Of a stretch of 64,000 bases of DNA, positions 34,375 through 42,878 are shown piece after piece (the first letter of the stretch is position 1; each line of letters begins with the position of its first letter). The stretch lies in contig SVFF01000003.1 of NCBI GenBank assembly GCA_015057005.1, forward strand, positions 177,003 to 241,002, in the 5' to 3' direction. The stretch comes from Lachnospiraceae bacterium (GTDB lineage Bacteria; Bacillota; Clostridia; Lachnospirales; Lachnospiraceae). Below the pieces are notes generated by a model that had not been told where the DNA came from, searched no databases, and saw only the letters and a list, made by a program, of their open reading frames with translations. A program made the translations under genes and the position numbers.

Positions 34375-35721
34375 ATGAAAAGAAATGAAGAATACATGGC
34401 AGAATACGCTGCAATTTGTCAGCAGATGGACAGAATAGATGTGAATTTGTTTGATGAACATGGTGTTCAGAGAGGACTGAGAGACAAAAACGGCAACGGT
34501 GTTGTGGCCGGTCTTACCAATATTTCCAGAATTGAGGCGTTCAAGATGGAAAATGGGCAGAAGGTGCCCTGCGATGGTAAGCTCTGGTATCGCGGATATG
34601 ACTGTATTGAACTGGTGAACGGTTTCAGGGGCAAGCGCCACGGTTTTGAGGAAGTGGCGTATCTGCTGCTGTTTGGTAAGCTTCCCAATGAGCAGGAATT
34701 GATGGACTTCCGCAGTGTGCTGGCTTCCTGCAGAACTCTGCCCACTCACTTTACCAGGGATGTTATCATGAAGGCTCCCAGTGAAGATATTATGAATTCC
34801 ATGATCCGCAGTGTGCTGACGCTGGCTTCCTATGACCACAATACCAATGATACCTCCATAGACAATGTGCTGCGTCAGTGTATCGAGCTGATAGGTGTAT
34901 TTCCTCTGCTGGCTGTTTACGGATACCATGCTTACAATCATTACAGCAACGACAGCAGTATGTACATTCACCGCCCTCAGACTCATTTGTCCGCAGCTGA
35001 GAATCTGCTGATGATGCTGCGTCCGGACATGAAGTATACGGAGCTGGAGGCGATGGTGCTGGATATTGCCCTGGTACTGCATATGGAGCATGGCGGCGGT
35101 AACAATTCTACCTTTACCACCCGTGTGGTAACTTCTTCCGGTTCCGATACCTATTCTGTAATCGCAGCAGCCCTTTCTTCTCTGAAAGGACCTAAGCATG
35201 GCGGTGCAAATATCAAGGTAGTTGAGATGATGAAGGATATTGGGGAGCATGTGGAAGATTGGACTGATGAGGATGCTGTAAGAGGATATCTGCAGAAGAT
35301 CCTGAATAAAGAAGCTTTTGACCGCAAGGGCTTGATCTACGGCATGGGCCATGCTGTATATTCTCTTTCCGATCCCAGAGCCCAGGTGTTCAAGGACTTT
35401 GTACAGCAGCTTGCTTCTGCAAAGGGACGGGAGAAAGACTTCGCCCTGTACTCCATGATCGAAAGACTTGCCCCGGAGGTGATCTCCCAGAAGGCAAGGA
35501 TTTATAAGGGCGTAAGTGCCAATGTGGACTTCTACAGCGGTTTTGTTTACAGCATGCTGGAAATCCCTCTGGAATTGTACACTCCTATTTTTGCTATTGC
35601 CAGAATCGTAGGCTGGAGTGCTCACCGCATCGAAGAACTGATCAACATGGATAAGATCATCCGTCCTGCATACAAGAGCGTGATGGAAGAGCGCACCTAT
35701 GTAGATATAGAAGAGCGTTAA
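34375..35721 (+). CDS. Citrate synthase family protein
   Basis: The 448-residue protein has the citrate synthase pattern: WYRGYDCIELV near the start, then LHMEHGGGNNSTFTTR and the region SSLKGPKHGGANIKV with the catalytic His, and GLIYGMGHAVYSLSDPRA with the second active-site His and Arg. ATG 34375 follows CAGGAGGATTTAC. It condenses acetyl-CoA with oxaloacetate; a 2-methylcitrate synthase role is possible given the propionate metabolism nearby, and sequence alone cannot separate them. Confidence 0.9.
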   Translation: MKRNEEYMAEYAAICQQMDRIDVNLFDEHGVQRGLRDKNGNGVVAGLTNISRIEAFKMENGQKVPCDGKLWYRGYDCIELVNGFRGKRHGFEEVAYLLLFGKLPNEQELMDFRSVLASCRTLPTHFTRDVIMKAPSEDIMNSMIRSVLTLASYDHNTNDTSIDNVLRQCIELIGVFPLLAVYGYHAYNHYSNDSSMYIHRPQTHLSAAENLLMMLRPDMKYTELEAMVLDIALVLHMEHGGGNNSTFTTRVVTSSGSDTYSVIAAALSSLKGPKHGGANIKVVEMMKDIGEHVEDWTDEDAVRGYLQKILNKEAFDRKGLIYGMGHAVYSLSDPRAQVFKDFVQQLASAKGREKDFALYSMIERLAPEVISQKARIYKGVSANVDFYSGFVYSMLEIPLELYTPIFAIARIVGWSAHRIEELINMDKIIRPAYKSVMEERTYVDIEER

Positions 35722-35787
35722 TAAAAGAATAAAGTAAATGACGGCACAGAACAAGTAAAAGCATAACTCGAATAAAGGTATAAAGTA

Positions 35788-35828
35788 ACTCCCCCGTAGA
35801 ATATATTCTATGGGGGAGTAAAATTTTT
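35788..35828. terminator. Bidirectional terminator between citrate synthase and DegV genes
   Basis: A 15-base arm (ACTCCCCCGTAGAAT) pairs with ATTCTATGGGGGAGT with one G-U, followed by AAAATTTTT; A-rich sequence on the other side suits the convergent gene as well. Confidence 0.85.
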
Positions 35829-35865
35829 CATTACATATCAGGACGAAAATTACAATGCCAATGGC

Positions 35866-36717
35866 TTAGTCGGCGTAGAACAAAACACCCAAAGTTTCGG
35901 GACCGCAATGGCTGGAGATAACGCCGCCTGCCACGGTCACATGAATCTCTTCAAAGTGATTCAGACTCTCCAGATAGCTTACCAGGGACTGGACAATACT
36001 GTCTGAGCAGCCGGAGTGGGTGACAAAGACATGCTTGGGATCAGCCTGCAGAAGCTGAGGCTCCAGTTCTTTCGCATATTTCAGGAGCACAGAGTCCTGT
36101 CTGCCACGGAATTTCTTGGAAACACCCATGGCACCTTTTTCTACAATGATCTGGGGCTTTAACTTTAATGTGTTGGCCAGGAGGGCAGTAACTGCGGTAC
36201 AACGTCCGCCTCGTGCCAGATAAGTGAGTGTTTCCACCACGAAGCTTGCACGGACTTTGCCGCGGCGCTCTTCCACAAGCTGGATGATCTCAGCTGCAGA
36301 TTTGCCCTGGGCAGCCAGTTCGGCAGCGTAAATAAGCTGCAGACCGATACCGGTGGAAAGGTTCATGGAATCGATCACATGGAGCTTGTCATACTCCTGA
36401 TCCTCAGCAATCAGGCGGAATACATTGCAGGTAGTGCTCATCTGTGTTGAGATGCCGAAATAAAGGATCTCATCGCCGGCATCCATGAGTGGCTTTAAGG
36501 TTTCCAGAGCCCGCTCATAGGAAACAGCAGCGGTCTTGGGAGTGGTGTGGTGGGCATCAGACCATTCATAGATTTCCGGAGGAGTAATTTCTTCTCCGTC
36601 ATAATAACTTTTGTCATCGAGCACAATACAAAGGGGAATCGTTATTATATGATATCTTTCTTTCAATTCAGGAGACAGATCACAAGTGGAATCGGCTACA
36701 ATTTGAATTTTTGGCAT
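35866..36717 (-). CDS. DegV-family fatty-acid-binding protein
   Basis: ATG at 36717 (MPKIQIVADSTCDLS) has AGAGGTAATAAA upstream; the longer frame extends into the gap to the next gene. The 283-residue protein has the DegV signature ADSTCDLS, SYYDGEEITPPEIYEW, TQMSTTCN and LTYLARGGR. DegV (FakB-like) proteins bind one fatty acid and present it to a FakA kinase. It is the second gene of a two-gene minus-strand unit with the C26 gene. Confidence 0.92.
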   Translation of the reverse strand: MPKIQIVADSTCDLSPELKERYHIITIPLCIVLDDKSYYDGEEITPPEIYEWSDAHHTTPKTAAVSYERALETLKPLMDAGDEILYFGISTQMSTTCNVFRLIAEDQEYDKLHVIDSMNLSTGIGLQLIYAAELAAQGKSAAEIIQLVEERRGKVRASFVVETLTYLARGGRCTAVTALLANTLKLKPQIIVEKGAMGVSKKFRGRQDSVLLKYAKELEPQLLQADPKHVFVTHSGCSDSIVQSLVSYLESLNHFEEIHVTVAGGVISSHCGPETLGVLFYAD

Positions 36718-36786
36718 TTTATTACCTCTTTCTGAAAATGACTTATTACTATAAAAATACCACAAATGCAGAAAATAAGCAAGCAA

Positions 36787-37422
36787 CTATGTAAAGCGCT
36801 CCAGGAAATAGGCAAGAAGCCGATCTCCTGAGGTGGTCGTAAACTCAGACTTGATGCGCTCCGGATGCCACTGGACTCCCAAAACAGGCAGACTTTCGTG
36901 GGAAAAAGCTTCAAGAATATTGTCCTCGGGGCACCACTGGATGGGAATCAGGCCCTTGCCCAGTTGCTTTACACATTGATGATGGGCGCTGTTTACAACG
37001 GCTTCTTCACCGTAGAGATCATACAGGAAGGAGCCTTTTACAATATGTGTATTGTGGTACTGGTCGCCGTTAGGGGACCTATGTATCTTGGGCGTGGAAA
37101 TGTCCTGTACCATGGTACCGCCCAAGTCCACATTGATCAGCTGCATGCCCTTGCAGATGCCCAGAACGGGCATTTTGCATTTCATGGCGTATTCAAAAGC
37201 CTGAAGCTGCAGAACATCCAGTTCGGTGTCAATACTAAAGGAACCATCTATTTCTTCGCCGTAAAAAGCAGGAGTGATATCACCGCCGCCGGGCAGGATC
37301 AGCATATCGCAGGTGGCAGCTTCTCCGGGGCTTAGGGTCTGTAAGGGAGTACAGGACAGCCGCTTCACATAATTCACGTAATTGTGGGTGTCCTTTTTTC
37401 TTCCGAGTATCGCAATTTTCAT
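36787..37422 (-). CDS. Class I glutamine amidotransferase-like peptidase C26
   Basis: The 211-residue protein has the catalytic Cys C90 in LGICKGMQLINV and the His-Glu pair H186/E188 in GVQWHPE, as in gamma-glutamyl-GABA hydrolases (PuuD type). LPGGGDITPAFYGEE is the typical oxyanion-side segment. ATG at 37422 has TTGGAG upstream. It would hydrolyse a gamma-glutamyl amide in the cytoplasm. The substrate is not clear. Confidence 0.85.
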   Translation of the reverse strand: MKIAILGRKKDTHNYVNYVKRLSCTPLQTLSPGEAATCDMLILPGGGDITPAFYGEEIDGSFSIDTELDVLQLQAFEYAMKCKMPVLGICKGMQLINVDLGGTMVQDISTPKIHRSPNGDQYHNTHIVKGSFLYDLYGEEAVVNSAHHQCVKQLGKGLIPIQWCPEDNILEAFSHESLPVLGVQWHPERIKSEFTTTSGDRLLAYFLERFT

Positions 37423-37576
37423 ATCAAAATCTCCAAAAATTAATAATAGTTAATATATGCAGGGTTGTATTGGGATATTTTTTATTATAGAATAAAAGTT
37501 ACGAAAAAGGAAGCAAATAAAATATTCTTAAGAATATTAAAATATATGTAAAATTTTTAGAAGAGAGACGATAAAG

Positions 37577-40117
37577 ATGGAGATGAAAGAAATAACAGGG
37601 GCAAAAAATCCGGACAGCGGGTATAAGCGATTTTGCACGCCGGGTATGGTGCTTACATTTAGTTTTCTGGTGCCGTTTGTAATTATGCTGACGCTGTTTG
37701 CGTTCTGTGAAATATTTCCTTTTGGTGACAGGAGTTTTTTGTTTTCGGACATGTATCACCAGTATATGCCCTTCTTCAGTGAGTTTGTAAGAAAGGTCAG
37801 GGCAGGAGAGAGTCTGTATTATTCCTATAATGTAGGTATCGGAACCAATTTTGTTGCGCTGTATTCCTACTATCTGGGATCCCCTTTAAACTGGCTGGCG
37901 CTTCTGGTGCCGGAGGCTTATCTGTGTGAATTTATGAGCTATCTGGTGGTGTTCAAGATGGGGCTTTGCGGTCTGACTGCGGGATATTATCTGCAGAAGC
38001 GCTTCGGAGGCGGAGATTTCGGTGTCGTGTTCTTTGCCTGTTTTTATGCCCTGTCCGGTTATATGGCGGCATATAATTGGAATATTATGTGGTTGGACGG
38101 TGTGGCACTTTTGCCTCTGATCCTGTTTGCGCTGGAGCGTCTGGTGAAGGAAGGAAAGTGCGGCTTGTACTGTTTGCTGCTGGGTCTGAGTATTTTGATC
38201 AATTACTATATCTCCATCATGATCTGCATTTTTCTGGTGCTGTATTTTGTGGTGCTGCTGGTGTCTGAAAAAGGAAGCTGGCGCACGGTATTTAATTTTG
38301 CCCTGTATTCCCTGCTGGCCGGCGGCTTGGCGGCAGCGCTGTTGATTCCCAGCGCCATGGCAATTTTGGAGACTGAATTTGGGGGCAGTACCTTCCCGGA
38401 AACGCTGGAGTCCTATTTTCCTGTGGCTGACATGCTTGCCCGTCACGGTATGTGTGTAGAGACGGAGAGAAAGCTGGAACATTGGCCCAATATTTATTGC
38501 GGTGTGGCGGTTTTTTTGCTGGTACCTTTGTACGCCACAAATGAAGGGATTTCTATTAAAAAGCGTTTTCTTAATCTGGCTTTGGCAGGAATTATGCTGC
38601 TGAGCTTTTCTACCAATGTGCTTAATTTTATCTGGCATGGATTTAATTATCCCAATTCCCTGCCGGCCAGACAGTCCTTTATTTACATTTTCCTGGTGTT
38701 GGTAATGTGCTATGAGGCGTACAGGAATCTGCATGCTGCACAGCCCGGGCGCATACTGTACGCTTACCTGGCAGCGGCAGTGTTTGTATTATATATCGAG
38801 AAGTTTGTGGATTACGAAGAATTTCCGCCCATGGTAGAGTATCTGACGCTGGCTTTTGTGACGGTCTATGCGGTACTTTTGTATTTGTATCGGACCCGCA
38901 AGACCGGTCAGTGGAAGGTAGTGCTGGGTGCACTGGCACTGGTGGCTGTGATTGCGGAGAGTTGTATCAATATGGAGCACACCAGTCTTGGCACAGTGAG
39001 CAGATCTGCCTATCTGAACAGCCAGAAGGATTACAAAGACCTGTATGAGCAGACAAAGGAGCTGGAGGATGGTTTTTACAGAGTGGAGAAATTCACCAGG
39101 AAGACCAAAAATGACGGAACCCTGGCGGGATATCCTACGGCGTCGATCTTTTCTTCTACCATGAATTCGGATGTTATGGAGCTGTATGATCGTCTGGGCA
39201 GCAGGCACAGCAAAGTATTTTATACTTTTGAAGGAGCTACTGCGTTTACTTCAGCACTGCTGAATGTGAACTATATGTTCGGCACATCGGACGAATATGA
39301 AAACAGTCTGTATCATCTGATCGGTCAGAGCAGAGCGATTTACCTGTATCAGAATCAAGTGACCCTTCCTTTCGGTTATGTGGCACCTACAGGATATGAT
39401 CTGCCGGCAGAAAGTACGCTGGAGACAGCTGTCATGGTACAAAATGACCTTGTAAACAGTCTGGGCGTGGGGGGAACTCTGTTAAACAAAGTAAACAGTG
39501 AGGATAGAGGGGATGATGTGGCCTTTACAGTACCTGAGGATGGCATTTATTATGGGCGCCTTACTGCAGGAGGCACCAGTGAGATAGAGGTGACCGGTGG
39601 TCCCGTGGAAACACAAAAGTTTGAAAACTTGAAGGATGAATCCCTGATGTATCTGGGCGAACTGAAGGCCGGAGAGCGGATTGTGTTGGAAAATGGCAAT
39701 GAGGAGGATCAGTCCCAGGATATCGCTGTGCAAGTCTATCAGTTGGACAAGAAGGTATTGGAACAAGCCATAGCGAAATTGTCAGAGCAGCATCTGGAAA
39801 ATGTGGTCTACGACAGCACCCACTTAAGCGGCAGTTTAAGTTTGAAAGAAGCTGGCAGACTGATCCTGTCCATTCCCTATGAGGATGGCTGGTCTGTAAG
39901 GATAAACGGAGAAAAAGTTGAGCCTGACCTCTTTGGAGGTACTTTAATGGCATTTGATCTGGCCCCCGGTGACTATGAACTGCAGATGAAATATGTTCCC
40001 GAAGGCAGCAGGATAGGTCTTGCTGTGAGCTTGGTGACCCTGGGGATTTTTGTAAGCCTGCAGCTTGTGGGCAGAAAGAGAAAAAAGACGGGAGAAGAGA
40101 TGGAGGTATCCCAATGA
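37577..40117 (+). CDS. YfhO-family polytopic membrane protein
   Basis: The 846-residue protein starts with a membrane helix after a short cytoplasmic segment. It then shows the family block PFGDRSFLFSDMYHQYMPFF, SLYYSYNVGIGTNFVALYSYY and about a dozen hydrophobic segments to residue ~460. A large extracellular domain follows, and a final helix lies near residue 825 (GLAVSLVTLGIFVSLQL). YfhO proteins are GT-C-type glycosyltransferases proposed to modify lipoteichoic acid or other cell-wall polymers. RBS: AGAAGAGAG. Overlaps the next gene by four bases. Confidence 0.88.
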   Translation: MEMKEITGAKNPDSGYKRFCTPGMVLTFSFLVPFVIMLTLFAFCEIFPFGDRSFLFSDMYHQYMPFFSEFVRKVRAGESLYYSYNVGIGTNFVALYSYYLGSPLNWLALLVPEAYLCEFMSYLVVFKMGLCGLTAGYYLQKRFGGGDFGVVFFACFYALSGYMAAYNWNIMWLDGVALLPLILFALERLVKEGKCGLYCLLLGLSILINYYISIMICIFLVLYFVVLLVSEKGSWRTVFNFALYSLLAGGLAAALLIPSAMAILETEFGGSTFPETLESYFPVADMLARHGMCVETERKLEHWPNIYCGVAVFLLVPLYATNEGISIKKRFLNLALAGIMLLSFSTNVLNFIWHGFNYPNSLPARQSFIYIFLVLVMCYEAYRNLHAAQPGRILYAYLAAAVFVLYIEKFVDYEEFPPMVEYLTLAFVTVYAVLLYLYRTRKTGQWKVVLGALALVAVIAESCINMEHTSLGTVSRSAYLNSQKDYKDLYEQTKELEDGFYRVEKFTRKTKNDGTLAGYPTASIFSSTMNSDVMELYDRLGSRHSKVFYTFEGATAFTSALLNVNYMFGTSDEYENSLYHLIGQSRAIYLYQNQVTLPFGYVAPTGYDLPAESTLETAVMVQNDLVNSLGVGGTLLNKVNSEDRGDDVAFTVPEDGIYYGRLTAGGTSEIEVTGGPVETQKFENLKDESLMYLGELKAGERIVLENGNEEDQSQDIAVQVYQLDKKVLEQAIAKLSEQHLENVVYDSTHLSGSLSLKEAGRLILSIPYEDGWSVRINGEKVEPDLFGGTLMAFDLAPGDYELQMKYVPEGSRIGLAVSLVTLGIFVSLQLVGRKRKKTGEEMEVSQ

Positions 40118-40668
40118 GATCTGCATCCGGCAGAATGAAAACGGCTGATATGGCCTATATTGCCTTGTTTGCCGTGGTGCTGAGCCTTTGTTCCTGGATT
40201 ACCATTCCCGGTATAGTACCCTATACGATGCAGACTTTTGGGGTTTTTACAGCAATAGGAGTGTTGGGCGGAAAGCGCGGCACAATGGCAGTGCTGATAT
40301 ACCTGCTGCTTGGCGCTATAGGACTGCCGGTATTTTCCGGGTTTGCAGGTGGTATCGGTTATTTGATGGGCGCTACCGGAGGTTATATTCTGGGATTTGC
40401 TTTTGCAGCACTTACGATGTGGGGGATGGAGTTATTAATCGGCAGGAGAAAGGGAAGATTGTTTCTTGCGTTTATGGCGGGGCTTGTGGTGTGTTACGGT
40501 TTTGGCACGCTGTGGTTTCTGTGGGTATACTATGGCCGGATAAACGGCACCGGCTTGTGGACGGCACTGACCTTGTGTGTGTTTCCCTATGTGGTTCCTG
40601 ATCTGATAAAGATGGGGCTGGCCCTGGCAGTCAGCAGAAAAATATCCCAATCACTCCGTATGATTTAG
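40114..40668 (+). CDS. bioY: BioY-family biotin transporter component
   Basis: The 184-residue protein has six hydrophobic segments and the BioY signature VPYTMQTFGVFTAIGVLGGKRG and GGIGYLMGATGGYILGF. BioY is the S-component of an ECF transporter that imports biotin. No ECF energising genes lie nearby, so it would use a shared module encoded elsewhere. It overlaps the YfhO stop as ATGA. Confidence 0.93.
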   Translation: MRSASGRMKTADMAYIALFAVVLSLCSWITIPGIVPYTMQTFGVFTAIGVLGGKRGTMAVLIYLLLGAIGLPVFSGFAGGIGYLMGATGGYILGFAFAALTMWGMELLIGRRKGRLFLAFMAGLVVCYGFGTLWFLWVYYGRINGTGLWTALTLCVFPYVVPDLIKMGLALAVSRKISQSLRMI

Positions 40669-40734
40669 AACTTTCCGGCAGAATAATTTCGTAAATCTTA
40701 AGGAATTCATTAAAGAATATTTAGGCGCCTAAGG

Positions 40735-40763
40735 TTGTTTGTTAAAAATTTTAGGTGTATAAT
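40735..40763 (+). promoter_or_regulatory. Promoter of the LTA-synthase-like gene
   Basis: TTGTTT (40735-40740), 17-base spacer, TATAAT (40758-40763). Confidence 0.55.
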
Positions 40764-40807
40764 ATGAAAGTGAAAGTTGTTGTTTCCTACAAACGGAGTA
40801 AAAGATA

Positions 40808-42292
40808 ATGGGTATAAAAAAATACAAAAAGAGGATCACGTCACTTTTGCTTCTTCTGGCCTGCAATTTGCTGACTTTTTTTACGATATGGCTGCTGGAC
40901 AGATATGATCGGATCTATATCGATCAGGTGCTCTTTCAGATGAAATCCTCATCAGAAGGAGTGCAGGGTAATTTAGCCTTGAATGCTGTGATTAGAATAG
41001 GTATGTTCGGCATTATCACAACTGCTGTGGAATATTGGATTTATAGAAAAATGCCGCGTCAGGGGGAATCTTTTAATTTTGTGAGGAAACATACGATTAT
41101 GTTCTCTGCGCTGGCGCTTGTCGCTTCCATTATCATTTTTATTACCCAGCTGGACGTGGTGGCCTATGTGGGGCTTGTGTCGACAGATTCCACTTTTATC
41201 GAAGAAAACTATGTCAGTCCCTATGATGTAAAATTGGAATTCCCGCAAAAGAAGCGTAATCTGATCTACATATTTTTGGAGTCCATGGAGAACACCTTTG
41301 CCGACACCTCTGTGGGAGAGCCGATTGTAGAGAATTTCATTCCGGAACTGACAAAGATGGCAGAGGAAAATGTGAATTTTTCACATACGAAGGAACTGGG
41401 TGGTGCCCATTCCTATCTTGGAACTACCTGGACTGCGGCGGCCATGGCCACTCAGACCAGTGGTGTTCCTGTCAAAGTGATTGTTACAGCAGATGAAGAT
41501 ACCTACGGTGCGGAAGAGGACTTTCTGCCCGGTGTGGTTTCACTGGGAGAGGTGTTGGAAAAGTATGGCTACAATCAGACATTGCTGGTAGGCTCTGATG
41601 CAGAGTTTCACGGCAGACAGCCTTATTTCATCCAGCATGGCAATTATAATATTGTGGACATTGATTCCTTGAAGGCTGAGGGGAGACTTCCCGAGGATTA
41701 TCACGAGTGGTGGGGATTTGAGGACCAGAAGCTCTTTGCATTTGCCAAGGAGGAAGTGTCCAAGCTGGCAAGTCAGGATGCGCCATTTAATTTTACGATG
41801 CTTACCTGCGACACGCATTTCCCGGATGGCTATGTGTGTGAGCTCTGTGAGGAGCAGTATGAAGAGCAGTATTCCAATGTGCTGGCCTGTTCTTCGCGCC
41901 AGGTCTATGAGTTTGTAGAATGGATTAAAGAACAGCCTTTCTATGAGAATACTACCATTGTGATCAGCGGAGATCACCTGACCATGGATAATGATTTCCT
42001 GGCGGATATTGATCCGGAATATGAGCGTACGATTTACAACTGCATCATTAACGCACCTATAGAACCGGTAAATGAGAAAAATCGAATGTTTGGCACCATT
42101 GATATGTTTCCCACCACTCTGGCGGCAATGGGCGTAGAGATCGAAGGGGATAGCCTGGGCCTTGGTACCAATCTTTTCTCGGAAAAGGCTACTCTCACAG
42201 AAGTATACGGTTTTGATCTCTTAAATGAGGAGATGCAGAAAAGATCAGATTTTTATAATGAAGAAATATTGGATATAGAAGAGGAAGAATAA
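40808..42292 (+). CDS. LTA synthase/sulfatase-fold membrane phosphotransferase
   Basis: At least three N-terminal membrane segments (residues ~10-30, 58-75, 95-118) precede a large extracellular alkaline-phosphatase-like domain. It contains IFLESMENTF (metal site), then the nucleophile region LGTTWTAAAMATQTSG with a Thr candidate, and the late ISGDHLTMDND metal site. This is the LtaS/MdoB-type family that moves glycerol-phosphate to a polymer or lipid. The protein has only about three membrane helices, fewer than LtaS (five). It may decorate polysaccharide rather than build LTA. Confidence 0.85.
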   Translation: MGIKKYKKRITSLLLLLACNLLTFFTIWLLDRYDRIYIDQVLFQMKSSSEGVQGNLALNAVIRIGMFGIITTAVEYWIYRKMPRQGESFNFVRKHTIMFSALALVASIIIFITQLDVVAYVGLVSTDSTFIEENYVSPYDVKLEFPQKKRNLIYIFLESMENTFADTSVGEPIVENFIPELTKMAEENVNFSHTKELGGAHSYLGTTWTAAAMATQTSGVPVKVIVTADEDTYGAEEDFLPGVVSLGEVLEKYGYNQTLLVGSDAEFHGRQPYFIQHGNYNIVDIDSLKAEGRLPEDYHEWWGFEDQKLFAFAKEEVSKLASQDAPFNFTMLTCDTHFPDGYVCELCEEQYEEQYSNVLACSSRQVYEFVEWIKEQPFYENTTIVISGDHLTMDNDFLADIDPEYERTIYNCIINAPIEPVNEKNRMFGTIDMFPTTLAAMGVEIEGDSLGLGTNLFSEKATLTEVYGFDLLNEEMQKRSDFYNEEILDIEEEE

Positions 42293-42309
42293 TCAGTATT
42301 TGGGAGAGG

Positions 42310-42345
42310 AAAAGTGCAGGTTTAGGTAAATCTGCACTTTTTGTT
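42310..42345 (+). terminator. Terminator after the sulfatase-fold gene
   Basis: AAAAGTGCAG (42310-42319) pairs with CTGCACTTTT (42332-42341), followed by TTGTTT. Confidence 0.8.
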
Positions 42346-42389
42346 TGCAGAAAAAACTTTCGGAGTATCTGCCGGATACAGTATTATTC

Positions 42390-42443
42390 TTGACAAAAAC
42401 GCTCTAATGCATTAGACTACAATTGAGCTCTACTCCGTTAGAG
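42390..42443 (+). promoter_or_regulatory. BlaI-type promoter with two palindromic operators
   Basis: TTGACA (42390-42395), 17-base spacer, TAGACT (42413-42418). The perfect palindrome TCTAATGCATTAGA (42403-42416) covers the spacer and -10, and a second imperfect site with arms CTCTA/TAGAG is at 42428-42443 over the start site. This arrangement fits BlaI/MecI repressors, encoded next. Confidence 0.75.
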
Positions 42444-42500
42444 TGCATGGCGCTGATATATAGTGTTGAACTGACTGAAAGGAAAGCGAGGTCGGAGCAG

Positions 42501-42878
42501 ATGAATACACCGAAGGTTTTTGAGAGCGAATATCGTTTTTGCCTGATATTGTGGGAGCATGAGCCCATTAAAAGCAGTGAGCTTGTAAACTTATGTAAGG
42601 AGCAGCTGGGATGGAAACCTACCACCACATATACGGTGATCAAACGCCTGTCTGAACGAGGTGTCCTGAAAAATGAGAATACCATAGTGTCCGCTTTGGT
42701 CACCAAGGATCAGGTCCAGGCATCAGAGATTGAGGAGATGGTGGAGAAGACCTTTGAAGGTTCCCTGCCTGCTTTTGTGGCGGCCTTTACCAGACATCAG
42801 AAGATATCCCAAAAAGAAATTGAAGAGGTACAGCGGATGATCGACCGATTTAGAATGAACGAGGAGGAGCCCGGATGA
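42501..42878 (+). CDS. BlaI/MecI-family repressor
   Basis: ATG 42501 has CGGAGCAG directly upstream; the frame back to 42423 crosses the operator. The 125-residue protein has the winged HTH pattern: SEYRFCLILWEHEPIKSSELV, the recognition segment TTTYTVIKRLSERGVL and a helical dimerisation tail. It would bind the two palindromes in front of its own gene and be cleaved when the BlaR1-like sensor downstream is activated. It overlaps the next gene by four bases. Confidence 0.92.
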   Translation: MNTPKVFESEYRFCLILWEHEPIKSSELVNLCKEQLGWKPTTTYTVIKRLSERGVLKNENTIVSALVTKDQVQASEIEEMVEKTFEGSLPAFVAAFTRHQKISQKEIEEVQRMIDRFRMNEEEPG